A DNA stretch of 64,000 nt, from assembly GCF_963677315.1 (NCBI RefSeq), contig NZ_OY781940.1, forward strand, positions 186,001 through 250,000. The letters are read 5' to 3'. Both the position numbers and the translations under genes were made by a program. This stretch comes from an uncultured Sphaerochaeta sp. (GTDB lineage: Bacteria; Spirochaetota; Spirochaetia; Sphaerochaetales; Sphaerochaetaceae). How positions within the stretch are numbered: the stretch's first letter is position 1; each line of letters starts with the position of its first letter. Below, piece after piece: positions 28,192-36,595 of this stretch. The notes beneath the pieces are model-generated. The model saw only the letters and a program-made list of their open reading frames with translations, searched no databases and was not told where the DNA came from.

Positions 28192-28230
28192 CAAAGAAAA
28201 AGCAGGCCACAACAGCCTGCTCTTTCTTTG
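28192..28230. terminator. bidirectional terminator between the amidohydrolase gene and rbr
   Basis: The stem AAAGAAAAAGCAGGC/GCCTGCTCTTTCTTT-like (28192-28207 with 28215-28230) has T-rich flanks on both strands. It serves both convergent genes. Confidence 0.8.
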
Positions 28231-28243
28231 ATTACATAAACCA

Positions 28244-28786
28244 TTAATAGTTCTTTGCAACAATCTCGAAATAAGCCTGCGGATGGTTACAAACCGGGCA
28301 AATGCCAGGAGCCTTTTTGCCGATGACAATATGACCACAGTTGGAACACTTCCACATCTGGTCTCCATCACGACTGAATACCAAACCACCCTCAACGTTC
28401 TTCAAGAGGTCGAGATAGCGCTGCTCATGGTGCTTTTCGATGGCGGCAACCATTTCAAACAAGGTAGCAATCTTGGTAAAGCCCTCTTCACGAGCTTCCT
28501 TTGCAAAGTTTGCATACATATCGGTCCACTCATAGTGTTCACCGGCAGCTGCATCCTTCAGGTTAGTTGTGGTGGTAGGGATCTCACCAGATTCCTGCAA
28601 AAGCTTGAACCAGATTTTTGCATGTTCTTTCTCATTAAAAGCAGTTTCCTCGAAGAGATTAGCAATCTGCACATACCCTTCTTTCTTTGCCTTAGAGGCA
28701 TAATAGGTATACTTGTTCCGAGCCATGGACTCGCCAGCAAAAGCATCTTGCAAGTTCTTCTCTGTTTTTGATCCTTTCAATTCCAT
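28244..28786 (-). CDS. rbr: rubrerythrin
   Basis: A 180-residue peroxide reductase of anaerobes. The N-terminal four-helix diiron domain has the E-x6-Y / E-x2-H pattern ([19 protein letters not shown]), and the C-terminal rubredoxin domain has CSNCGH and CPVCNH. The SD is AAAGGAGC. It is 22 nt downstream of perR and probably co-transcribed with it, an arrangement known for peroxide-responsive control. Confidence 0.96.
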   Translation of the reverse strand: MELKGSKTEKNLQDAFAGESMARNKYTYYASKAKKEGYVQIANLFEETAFNEKEHAKIWFKLLQESGEIPTTTTNLKDAAAGEHYEWTDMYANFAKEAREEGFTKIATLFEMVAAIEKHHEQRYLDLLKNVEGGLVFSRDGDQMWKCSNCGHIVIGKKAPGICPVCNHPQAYFEIVAKNY

Positions 28787-28808
28787 TCCTTGCTCCTTTC
28801 AGTAACTG

Positions 28809-29207
28809 CTATTGAGCAGCACGCATATTTTTACATTCGGGACAGATCCCGTTGAAAACAATCTCATATGATTCAAGTGTGTATCCATTGGTATCAACAT
28901 TTCGTTGTGACAAGTTGATATCTTCGAAAAGCTCGATATCATCCACCCGCTTACAGTGAATGCACTGTATATGGTAGTGGTTGCCCAGGGTACGATCAAA
29001 ATGGTCAGGACCGCCGAGAACCCTGACACGCTTTACCTTTCCTTCTTCAACAAGTGAGTTCAGGTTTCGATATACAGTTGCTCTACTGATCGATGGATGT
29101 TTCTCAACAATACGCTCGTAGATTTGTTCAGCATTTGGATGGTTGGAAGCGTTAGTCACAGCTTCCCACACCAGTCCCTTTTGTATTGTTTGTCGCTTAT
29201 CTTTCAT
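28809..29207 (-). CDS. perR: Fur/PerR-family transcriptional regulator
   Basis: A 132-residue Fur-family protein. The winged-helix recognition region SRATVYRNLNSLVEEG, the HYHIQCIHC metal-site region, and two CxxC pairs (CIHC, CPEC) for structural zinc are present. Pairing with rubrerythrin favours PerR (peroxide sensing by Fe-catalysed His oxidation) over iron or zinc regulation, but this is an inference. A 15-bp palindrome at 29225-29239, 18 bp upstream of the start, is the likely auto-operator. Confidence 0.85.
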   Translation of the reverse strand: MKDKRQTIQKGLVWEAVTNASNHPNAEQIYERIVEKHPSISRATVYRNLNSLVEEGKVKRVRVLGGPDHFDRTLGNHYHIQCIHCKRVDDIELFEDINLSQRNVDTNGYTLESYEIVFNGICPECKNMRAAQ

Positions 29208-29224
29208 GGGTTTTTCCTAAATGA

Positions 29225-29239
29225 TATTGAATCTCAATA
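29225..29239. promoter_or_regulatory. probable PerR operator
   Basis: TATTGAATCTCAATA has perfect 6-bp inverted arms (TATTGA/TCAATA) around 3 nt. Length and AT-rich content match Fur/PerR-type 7-1-7 boxes, and it sits in the leader of the perR-rbr operon. Confidence 0.6.
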
Positions 29240-29314
29240 GTTATCTTACTCCAAGTAAAGTACCCTGTCAACATGATACGTTATGAAGGAAATAATCTTT
29301 AAGACAATCAGCAG

Positions 29315-29337
29315 AGAACCCCCTAAATGGGGGTTCT
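29315..29337 (-). terminator. hairpin downstream of the methyltransferase gene
   Basis: A perfect 9-bp stem AGAACCCCC/GGGGGTTCT with a 5-nt loop lies 28 nt after the stop at 29365. There is no long T-tract, so it may be a weak or factor-assisted terminator. Confidence 0.55.
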
Positions 29338-29364
29338 ATAGACATACGATAATTAGTTAATAAA

Positions 29365-32022
29365 TCATTCAGAGAAGAACGGATCGTCTTCGTGTTCACC
29401 TCTGGTCTTGGTCTGACGGAAAGAGTCAAAACCGTATGGCTTTGGACCAGATTTCCGTTGTCGACGTTCGTCACTGCCACCATCTCTTCCTCTCCTATCA
29501 CTGGAGAACGATGGACGGCCACCTGGGCGTCGGTCATCTCTATCGCGGAAGGAGGGACGATCACCACCTGGGCGTCGATCGTCTCTATCGCGGAAGGAAG
29601 GACGGTCACCACCTGGGCGTCGGTCATCTCTATCGCGGAAGGAGGGACGGTCACCACCTGGGCGTCGGTCGTCTCTATCGCGGAAGGAGGGACGATCACC
29701 ACCTGGGCGTCGATCGTCTCTATCGCGGAAGGAAGGACGGTCACCACCTGGGCGTCGGTCATCTCTATTGCGGAAGGAAGGACGGTCACCACCTGGGCGT
29801 CGGTCGTCTCTATCGCGGAAGGAGGGACGATCACCACCTGGGCGTCTATCATCTCTATCGCGGAAGGAAGGACGGTCGCCACCGCGTCGGTCGTCTCTAT
29901 CACGGAAAGAGGGACGGTCGCCACCTGGGCGTCTGTCGTCTCTATCACGGAAAGAGGGACGGTCGCCACCGCGTCGGTCGTCTCTATCACGGAAAGAGGG
30001 GCGGTCGCCACCGCGTCGGTCATCTCTATCGCGGAAGGAAGGACGGTCGCCACTTGGGCGTCTGTCGCCGTATGAGGGGCGGTCGCCACTTGGGCGTCTG
30101 TCGCCGTATGAGGGGCGGTCACCACTTGGGCGTCTGTCACCGTATGAGGGACGGTCACCACTTGGGCGTCTGTCACCGTATGAGGGACGGTCACCACTTG
30201 GGCGTCTGTCACCGTATGAGGGACGGTCACCACTTGGGCGTCTGTCACCGTATGAGGGGCGGTCACCACCTGGGCGTCTGTCGCCGTATGAGGGACGGTC
30301 ACCACTTGGGCGTCTGTCACCGTAAGAGGGACGGTCACCACCGCGTCTGTCGTCTCTATCGCGGAAAGAAGGACGGTCGCCACCACGTCTGTCATCTCTA
30401 TCACGGAAAGGACGGTCACCACCGCGTCTATCGTCTCTATCACGGAAGGAAGGACGGTCTCCACCGCGGCTGTCATCTCTATCACGGAAAGGACGGTCGC
30501 CACGTGGACGTCTGTCGTTTCTGTCGTTGTATGAAGGTCGCTCCCCACGTCGATCATCTCTACGAGGTTCACGATTTTCAGTCTCTCGATTCTCAGAGGT
30601 TTCTTCTGCTGAAGATTCCTGTACTAAAGGGGCAAAATCATGGTCATCCCAACTAAGCGTGAGAAGGTCATCCTCCACTTCATTCGGTTCAACTACTGGG
30701 ACTTCTTCATCATCAGATTCATCTGTCTCGGTTTCAACTTCTTCATTGTCAGATTCGTCTGTCTCGGTTTCAACCTCTTCATTGTCAGATAGTTCTACTT
30801 CTGTATTTTCATCATTGAGATCTTCGACTTCCTGGTCTGCCTCATCATTGAGGAGCACCATTTCTTCTTCTGCCTGTTTGGGTTCTGCTACAGTTGTGTT
30901 TGCTGCTTCTTCCACTACAATTTTTTCTTCGGTTTCCAGTACAACTGGTTCTTTCTTTTCTTTTGCTTTCATTGTCTTTACTTCTTTGTTTAGTATACGG
31001 GCTTCTTGCCCATTCTCATCGTGCTGGTCTTTTTTGCCAGCTTTCTCTTGTACGGAGGTTATCCATCTTTCTGGTATCCGTATATCTTCGTGTTTCGTCA
31101 GCAACCACGTCCTCGCAGTTCCCAGACGGCGGGTAAATCCCGGTGCTGCGACTCGCCTGGTAATCTCTTTGATCTCAAATCCACGTATTGCTTTCTCATC
31201 CATCTTGAATGTTCTCAAATTTGTTGAGAACACTAACTTTCCACCCATCGCAAGAAGGGCATTAAGCACCTTCATCCAACGCAAATAGTCCCTCTGGACA
31301 TCAAAATCATGATCCATTTTCCGACTGTTCGAAAAACTCGGAGGGTCGAAAATGATCAGGTCATACTTCCTGCCTTGTGTATAGGCTTCCGTAACATATG
31401 TCCATGCATCGGCAGCAATGCAAGGAACCGCAGTTGGAGGGAATCCATTATCGGCAAGATTCTTTTCTGCCCATGCAGTATAGGTACTGGACAAGTCCAC
31501 AGATTCTACACGTTCAGCTCCACCACGGGCAGCATATACCGAGAAGGATCCTGTGTAGGAGAACAAGTTCAACACCTTGCATCCTCGACTCATACCTTCA
31601 ACCACAGTTCTTGTAAGCATATGGTCCAGGAATAAGCCGGTGTCAATCCGCTTGGTCAGATCAACAGTGAACAAAAGTCCATTTTCATTGACCTGTACTC
31701 GCAAGGATTGTTCGCTTTGCAAGCTGTGTTGTTCCTTTCCCATCCGTTTGGGACGTCGATGGAACACCACATGGCTGGTTTGTACATAGAGCATTCGTGA
31801 GACGATATCGCAGCAGATCCTCTCATCCTCTTCATCCAACCCATCATCGCTGTAATCGGTGATTCTTGCATAGGGGCCATAGAGATCAACAGTAACAGGA
31901 AACCGTTCCAGGTTTCGGTCATACACCCTCATGCAGGTCGTGTTGCTTTGCAACATCATCCGACGCATCTTGAGAGCGTTTTGCTTTAAAATCTTTCCAA
32001 AATCCTTTTCTGTATAATCCAT
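29365..32022 (-). CDS. RlmK-like 23S rRNA methyltransferase fused to an acidic linker and an Arg/Asp/Gly-rich repeat tail
   Basis: An 885-residue protein in three parts. Residues 1 to about 325 resemble RlmK, the C-terminal half of E. coli RlmKL that makes m7G2069 in 23S rRNA: CMRVYDRNLERFPVTVDLY near 30, SAM motif LNLFSYTGSFS (151-161) and FDPPSFSNS (225-233), then DVQRDYLRWM. Residues about 350-480 are strongly acidic, with a repeated NEEVETETDESD block. Residues about 485-870 are repeats rich in Arg, Asp, Gly and Pro: eight 12-residue YGDRRPSGDRPS units flanked by 14/15-residue FRDRDDRR(P)GGDRPS units. Such RGG-like tails usually bind RNA and are disordered. The RlmL (m2G2445) half and THUMP domain are absent. 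The frame is continuous with no internal stop. Confidence 0.85.
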   Translation of the reverse strand: MDYTEKDFGKILKQNALKMRRMMLQSNTTCMRVYDRNLERFPVTVDLYGPYARITDYSDDGLDEEDERICCDIVSRMLYVQTSHVVFHRRPKRMGKEQHSLQSEQSLRVQVNENGLLFTVDLTKRIDTGLFLDHMLTRTVVEGMSRGCKVLNLFSYTGSFSVYAARGGAERVESVDLSSTYTAWAEKNLADNGFPPTAVPCIAADAWTYVTEAYTQGRKYDLIIFDPPSFSNSRKMDHDFDVQRDYLRWMKVLNALLAMGGKLVFSTNLRTFKMDEKAIRGFEIKEITRRVAAPGFTRRLGTARTWLLTKHEDIRIPERWITSVQEKAGKKDQHDENGQEARILNKEVKTMKAKEKKEPVVLETEEKIVVEEAANTTVAEPKQAEEEMVLLNDEADQEVEDLNDENTEVELSDNEEVETETDESDNEEVETETDESDDEEVPVVEPNEVEDDLLTLSWDDHDFAPLVQESSAEETSENRETENREPRRDDRRGERPSYNDRNDRRPRGDRPFRDRDDSRGGDRPSFRDRDDRRGGDRPFRDRDDRRGGDRPSFRDRDDRRGGDRPSYGDRRPSGDRPSYGDRRPGGDRPSYGDRRPSGDRPSYGDRRPSGDRPSYGDRRPSGDRPSYGDRRPSGDRPSYGDRRPSGDRPSYGDRRPSGDRPSFRDRDDRRGGDRPSFRDRDDRRGGDRPSFRDRDDRRPGGDRPSFRDRDDRRGGDRPSFRDRDDRRPGGDRPSFRDRDDRRPGGDRPSFRNRDDRRPGGDRPSFRDRDDRRPGGDRPSFRDRDDRRPGGDRPSFRDRDDRRPGGDRPSFRDRDDRRPGGDRPSFRDRDDRRPGGRPSFSSDRRGRDGGSDERRQRKSGPKPYGFDSFRQTKTRGEHEDDPFFSE
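29515..30500. repeat. tandem coding minisatellite in the methyltransferase tail
   Basis: Eight 36-bp units (about 30057-30345) lie between blocks of 42- and 45-bp units (about 29515-30055 and 30345-30490). Neighbouring units differ by only a few, mostly silent, changes (for example CGCC/CACC). Unit lengths are multiples of 3, so copy changes keep the frame. Confidence 0.85.
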
Positions 32023-32100
32023 GACAATCCCAGTAGCTCTTTCTGCAACGCAGTGTATATGGTACTATAGAAAAAAGCTAGAGAAGCGAAGGAAAAATTC

Positions 32101-32574
32101 ATGGAAGATGATGCACAGGCTTTTATTGAGAATCTGGAAAGACGTCACGAGGCTCCTATAACCTGGAGAACCTATGCTACATGGTATGGTAATAACAGGA
32201 ACATCATGCGGGAGTTTGGTGTTTTTCTCTATAGGGTTAAGAACACCCTCCATTTTGAAGATTTTGAGCGAACCCCCTCATTGTTTGGAATCAGTCTCAA
32301 ACCCAGAAAGAAAAAGGAACCTTTCATCAAGCATGAGGGTTCCTTTGCTATTGATGAGGTTGAGACCACCCGCCCTATTCCTAAAGCTATTGCCTACAAG
32401 GTTTCACAGGGTGCTATCACGGTGGAACAGGTTCGTATGGCTACATCGCTGGACAAACTATTCAGACAGATGGTAGAGATGGTAATACTCAAGAACGGAA
32501 CCGTTCATTTTTTTGAACTTATGGATCGCAAGCAATTTATTAAAGAGCTGGGAACAATCAGCAAGGAGGACTAA
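32101..32574 (+). CDS. hypothetical protein upstream of phosphohexomutase
   Basis: A 157-residue soluble, mixed-charge protein of no recognised family. The N-terminus (FIENLERRHEAPITWRTYATWYG) looks helical; a basic KPRKKKEP patch follows near residue 65. No signal peptide or membrane span is visible. SD AAGGA precedes the ATG and the stop is 3 nt before the next gene's ATG, whose SD (AAGGAGG) lies in this gene's last codons. Coupling to pgm and galE suggests a role near sugar-nucleotide metabolism, but nothing more can be said. Confidence 0.72.
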   Translation: MEDDAQAFIENLERRHEAPITWRTYATWYGNNRNIMREFGVFLYRVKNTLHFEDFERTPSLFGISLKPRKKKEPFIKHEGSFAIDEVETTRPIPKAIAYKVSQGAITVEQVRMATSLDKLFRQMVEMVILKNGTVHFFELMDRKQFIKELGTISKED

Positions 32575-32577
32575 TAC

Positions 32578-33915
32578 ATGGGCGCATTCAAGGCGTATGA
32601 TATCAGGGGAATCTACAACAAAGATTTCAATAAAGAAACTGTCTACAAGATTGGGTATTTTCTACCCAAGCTGTTGAACAGCAAGGTGGTACTGGTAGGA
32701 CGGGACGTGAGATCCAGCAGCGAGGAGATCTTCGCATCCTTGTGCGAAGGGATCACAGACAGTGGTGCTGATGTATTTGACATTGGACTCGCTACCACTC
32801 CAATGGTGTACTTCTCCACGGTACACTTCAAGGTTGATGCATCTGTTCAGATTACCGCAAGTCACAATCCTGCCATCTACAACGGGTTGAAGATCAGTAG
32901 GACTAAGGCTGTTCCTGTTGGCTCTGATAGTGGACTGAAAGAACTCGAGGCCATGGTAAACAATGATCCAATAGTGGTTGCTGAACAAAAAGGTACAGTA
33001 CAAAGCAAAGATGCAAAACAACCCTATCTTGTCTTCTTGAAGCAGTACGTTCCAGATACAAGCGGCTTGAACCTCTCCATCGACTGTTCTCATGGCATGG
33101 CTAACCTCCTGGTCAAGGATCTCCTTGGCAATGATCATCACTATCTGTATGACCATTTCGATGGTACTTTCCCTGCCCATGAACCCAATCCTCTGGAAGT
33201 CGAGAACTGCGAGGACTTGAAAGTAGCTGTCCTTAAGAACAAAAGCGATATTGGAGTCATCTATGACGGTGATGCAGACCGTGTGATGTTCCTTGATGAA
33301 AATGGTAGGTTCCTTCAACCCGATTACATAACAGCAGTCCTGGGGTACTACTATCTGCATAAGGAAAAGGGAAACGTGCTTGTCGATATCCGCACAAGTC
33401 GCTCAACCACTGAGTACCTGACCAACCTTGGAGCAACAGTGCATGTCTGGAAGGTTGGACATGCGTTTGCTAAGACAAAACTCCGTGACCTTGGGGCAAT
33501 CTTCGGAGGAGAACTTGCCGGACACTATTACTTCAGGGACTTCTATAACTGCGACAGTGGTTTCCTTGCTTCTCTCCTGGTCTTGGAGGTTGTAACGGAG
33601 CTCAAGAAACAGGGAAAAACCATTGGTGAGTTTATTGACTCGGTCATAGCCTATGCAAACAGTGGAGAAATGAATTTCAAGCTGGAACAGAAAGATGAAG
33701 CCATGCAAGCACTCTTTGAGCGTTATGCTACCAATGACAAGCCTGAGAAGGTAATGGACTTTGATGGGTATCGCATCGAATTCCCTTCCTGGTGGTTCAA
33801 TGTTCGAAAGAGTAACACAGAACCCTATCTACGCCTGGTTGTAGAGGCTAAGACGAAGGAAGAACTTCAGGAGAGAACCAAAGAGCTTTCCTCGATTATC
33901 AAGCAATTCAACTAA
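32578..33915 (+). CDS. phosphomannomutase/phosphoglucomutase family protein
   Basis: A 445-residue alpha-D-phosphohexomutase interconverting hexose 6- and 1-phosphates. The catalytic phosphoserine loop TASHNP (near residue 100), metal-binding DGDADR (about 230) and sugar-specificity loop GELAGHYYF (about 310) are intact, and the C-terminal phosphate-binding RKSNTEPYLRL is present. GEXSG-type loop variation (GELAGH) is the form seen in PMM/PGM enzymes. It precedes galE and could provide glucose-1-phosphate for UDP-glucose or mannose-1-phosphate; specificity is not settled. Confidence 0.92.
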   Translation: MGAFKAYDIRGIYNKDFNKETVYKIGYFLPKLLNSKVVLVGRDVRSSSEEIFASLCEGITDSGADVFDIGLATTPMVYFSTVHFKVDASVQITASHNPAIYNGLKISRTKAVPVGSDSGLKELEAMVNNDPIVVAEQKGTVQSKDAKQPYLVFLKQYVPDTSGLNLSIDCSHGMANLLVKDLLGNDHHYLYDHFDGTFPAHEPNPLEVENCEDLKVAVLKNKSDIGVIYDGDADRVMFLDENGRFLQPDYITAVLGYYYLHKEKGNVLVDIRTSRSTTEYLTNLGATVHVWKVGHAFAKTKLRDLGAIFGGELAGHYYFRDFYNCDSGFLASLLVLEVVTELKKQGKTIGEFIDSVIAYANSGEMNFKLEQKDEAMQALFERYATNDKPEKVMDFDGYRIEFPSWWFNVRKSNTEPYLRLVVEAKTKEELQERTKELSSIIKQFN

Positions 33916-33931
33916 GGAAGGAAGATACACG

Positions 33932-34918
33932 ATGAAAGTATTACTATTTGGAGGTGCCGGTTATATCGGCACCCACGTAGCTCTGGAGTTTCTGGACCGC
34001 GATGATACGGTTGGCATCTTTGACAATCTCTCCAGTGGACTGAAGAGTAACGTCAGTGACCAAGCCATCTTCTTCGAGGGTGATATCCGAGACAAAGAAC
34101 GGGTTGTTGAAGTATTACAGGAAGGATGGGATGTCGTTATCCATCTCGCTGCATTCAAGGCAGCCGGAGAATCGATGATCAAGCCTGTCAAATATTCAGA
34201 GAACAACATCACCGGTTCCCTGAACTTAATCACAGGATGCATAGAGACAGGCATCAAGCATTTCATACTCTCCTCCTCTGCAGCAGTATATGGAGAACCT
34301 TCATACCTTCCTGTAGATGAGAAGCATCCAAAGAATCCTACCAATTATTATGGGTATACAAAACTCTGTGTTGAAGAGAACTTGAAATGGTACAGTGAAC
34401 TTAAAGGGCTTCATTATGTCTCTCTGAGATACTTCAATGCAGCAGGATATGATGGAGAGAGACGTATGCTCGGATTGGAAAACAATCCAGCCAATCTCAT
34501 CCCAGTAGTCATGGAAGTTGCCAGTGGCATCCGCCCCAACCTACTTGTCTTCGGAAACGATTATGATACGGTCGATGGAACAGGAGTTCGAGACTATGTA
34601 CATGTTACCGATCTGGCAAAAGGCCATGTACTTGCAGCCGATCATCTGATGGCAGGAAGTGACAGCTTGGTAGTAAATCTTGGAAGTGAGGAAGGATTGA
34701 GCGTACAACAAATTCTCAATACTGCAAGAGAAATAACCGGCAAACCAATTGAAGCACAATATGTCGACCGCAGGCCGGGAGATCCCGCAAAACTTGTAGC
34801 CTCCTCTAAAATGGCTTACAAAGCCCTAGGATGGAAGGCAGAGCACTCTTCTGTAGAGAATATCATTAAGACAACATGGATGGTCTATGAGGCCAACCAG
34901 AAGCATATGAACCGTTAG
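33932..34918 (+). CDS. galE: UDP-glucose 4-epimerase
   Basis: A 328-residue extended SDR enzyme that interconverts UDP-glucose and UDP-galactose. The NAD-binding GGAGYIGTHV, catalytic Ser in SSSAAVYG, and YYGYTK (Tyr-x3-Lys) are intact. Good SD (AAGGAAGG). The upstream phosphohexomutase and the mutarotase galM at 41867 supply related steps. A terminator follows at 34947. Confidence 0.94.
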   Translation: MKVLLFGGAGYIGTHVALEFLDRDDTVGIFDNLSSGLKSNVSDQAIFFEGDIRDKERVVEVLQEGWDVVIHLAAFKAAGESMIKPVKYSENNITGSLNLITGCIETGIKHFILSSSAAVYGEPSYLPVDEKHPKNPTNYYGYTKLCVEENLKWYSELKGLHYVSLRYFNAAGYDGERRMLGLENNPANLIPVVMEVASGIRPNLLVFGNDYDTVDGTGVRDYVHVTDLAKGHVLAADHLMAGSDSLVVNLGSEEGLSVQQILNTAREITGKPIEAQYVDRRPGDPAKLVASSKMAYKALGWKAEHSSVENIIKTTWMVYEANQKHMNR

Positions 34919-34946
34919 TCTTTATAGTGTCTTCACTACTTTTATA

Positions 34947-34974
34947 AACGGCAGCCACATGGCTGTCGTTTTTT
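34947..34974 (+). terminator. rho-independent terminator after galE
   Basis: A 10-bp stem with one wobble (AACGGCAGCC/GGCTGTCGTT) and loop ACAT is followed by a run of T. It closes the 32101-34918 operon. Confidence 0.85.
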
Positions 34975-35021
34975 ATTTGACGAAGTGCCCTTCGAATGCA
35001 AGCATAACAGAGGAGAGCAAT

Positions 35022-36278
35022 ATGAAATTCATTTTTCGCCTCGCTATAAAGAATCTCAGTCGCTATAGACGTCGTACAGCAATTACAGCTGGTGCAATCG
35101 CCATTGGAATCATGGCATTCATTATTGTTGATTCTATCTTCTTGGGAGCAAAACTTGAATCTGAGAGAAACCTTAGATGGTATGAAACAGCCTCTCTCCG
35201 TATATATACCCCAGAATATTGGAATGAACGTCATTTCCTTCCGCTTGAGTACTCGATAGAAAACCCCTCATTGGTTTTACAGACTCTGGAAAACAGAGGG
35301 CTGAAAGCTACCCCTAGAACGTTGTTCTCAGCAGACATGATTCTGTATAAGCAGGATTTTATAGAGGATGGTACACTCCCAGTCACAGTAACTGCCATCA
35401 ACCCACAAACAGATGCTTCTGTGTACAAATTTGAAGACACTCTCCAAGAAGGAAGATTTCTTAGGCCAGGTGAGATGGATGGAGTAGTACTAGGAAGCTG
35501 GTTCGCTGAGGATATCGGGGCTGAGGTAGGATATTGGGTCACTATACTGACGAGAGGAAATGGCGGTTTCTATGAAGCATTTGATATGCAAATTGTAGGA
35601 ATTGTGAATTGCCCTAATCCTAATGTCAACAGGACCTTGGTTATGATGGATATCCAAGCAGCAGATACCTTCCTTGCAATGGAGGGTGCTGTTACCAATA
35701 TCGACATTTCACTAGGTAATGCTAAAGATATCGAAACGGTGGCTCTCTCACTCCAAACAGTACTCGATAAAGCTGGTCACGACCTTGCAGTCTATTCATG
35801 GAAAGATCTCGCAAAGGATTACCTTGCTCTTATGAGTGCTGACCGAGGAGCATCCAATATCATTCTCTTCTTAGTATTTATCATCGCAGCTGTGGGAGTT
35901 TCAAACACAATGCTGATGGCGATGTATGAGCGAATGAGAGAGATTGGGATGATGCGAGCATTGGGTATGCGTGATCGCTCTATCTACATGCTCTTACTCA
36001 TTGAAGCCGGAGGCATAGGTTTCCTGGGCTCCCTTATAGGTTGCCTCTTCGGAGCTCTAGTAAATCTATATCTGGTCGAAACTGGAATCGATTTTGGGTT
36101 CATGTTCAGAAACATGGATATTGGTTATAGAATCCAAAATGTCATGCGCGGTTCTTGGAGTATTTCTACAATCGCAAAAGCTTTTCTCAGTGGTATCCTA
36201 CTCTCAATGATAGTTGCGGTTGCTCCAATCAGAAGAGCAATGAAGCAAGATATTCCTACATGCCTGCACCATCAATAG
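35022..36278 (+). CDS. FtsX/MacB-type ABC transporter permease, orphan
   Basis: A 418-residue membrane protein: one N-terminal span (ITAGAIAIGIMAFIIV), a periplasmic domain of about 240 residues, then three C-terminal spans (SNIILFLVFIIAAVGVSNTM, GGIGFLGSLIGCLFGAL, FLSGILLSMIVAVAPIRRA). The MREIGMMRALGMRD block is the FtsX-domain signature. These permeases usually work with a MacB/LolD-type ATPase in lipoprotein or peptide export, but none is adjacent. ATG at 35022 is chosen for its AGGAGAG SD. Confidence 0.85.
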   Translation: MKFIFRLAIKNLSRYRRRTAITAGAIAIGIMAFIIVDSIFLGAKLESERNLRWYETASLRIYTPEYWNERHFLPLEYSIENPSLVLQTLENRGLKATPRTLFSADMILYKQDFIEDGTLPVTVTAINPQTDASVYKFEDTLQEGRFLRPGEMDGVVLGSWFAEDIGAEVGYWVTILTRGNGGFYEAFDMQIVGIVNCPNPNVNRTLVMMDIQAADTFLAMEGAVTNIDISLGNAKDIETVALSLQTVLDKAGHDLAVYSWKDLAKDYLALMSADRGASNIILFLVFIIAAVGVSNTMLMAMYERMREIGMMRALGMRDRSIYMLLLIEAGGIGFLGSLIGCLFGALVNLYLVETGIDFGFMFRNMDIGYRIQNVMRGSWSISTIAKAFLSGILLSMIVAVAPIRRAMKQDIPTCLHHQ

Positions 36279-36322
36279 CATTACTTCGAGTCCAGCTACC
36301 ACGTGTCACGAATCGATACAAT

Positions 36323-36355
36323 AAAAAAAGACAACCCAATAGGATTGTCTTTTTT
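36323..36355. terminator. bidirectional terminator between the permease gene and tRNA-Asn
   Basis: The stem GACAACCC/GGATTGTC (36330-36349, one mismatch) is flanked by A7 on one side and T6 on the other, serving the permease gene on plus and the tRNA on minus. Confidence 0.8.
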
Positions 36356-36359
36356 CTTG

Positions 36360-36432
<73 letters not shown>

Positions 36433-36544
36433 ATAACGTTTCGAACGATAGGAACATTACCCGATTGAATTGGTTATGTCAAGCAGTTTGAAATAAGTTA
36501 TACCAAAAATTCCCTTGATGAATGAACTATTCAGACAAGTATTC

Positions 36545-36578
36545 AGAAAAGGGCGACTACCCGAAGATAGTCGCCCTT
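36545..36578 (-). terminator. terminator of the multidomain nucleotidase gene
   Basis: An 11-bp stem AAGGGCGACTA/TAGTCGCCCTT, extendable to a C(TTCG)G tetraloop, followed by TTCTG on the minus strand. It lies 18 nt after the stop. The rest of 36433-36595 shows no gene. Confidence 0.7.
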
Positions 36579-36595
36579 GAACTTGTAATTCTACC

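Noticed and set aside
30057..30345. CRISPR-like array of 36-bp repeats
   Set aside because: Units are contiguous with no spacers, lie in a coding frame and no cas genes are present.
29436..30656. Long open frames on both strands over the methyltransferase tail (plus 406 codons, minus 434 codons)
   Set aside because: Repeats with unit lengths divisible by 3 keep all frames open. Only the 885-codon frame continues into a recognised enzyme domain.
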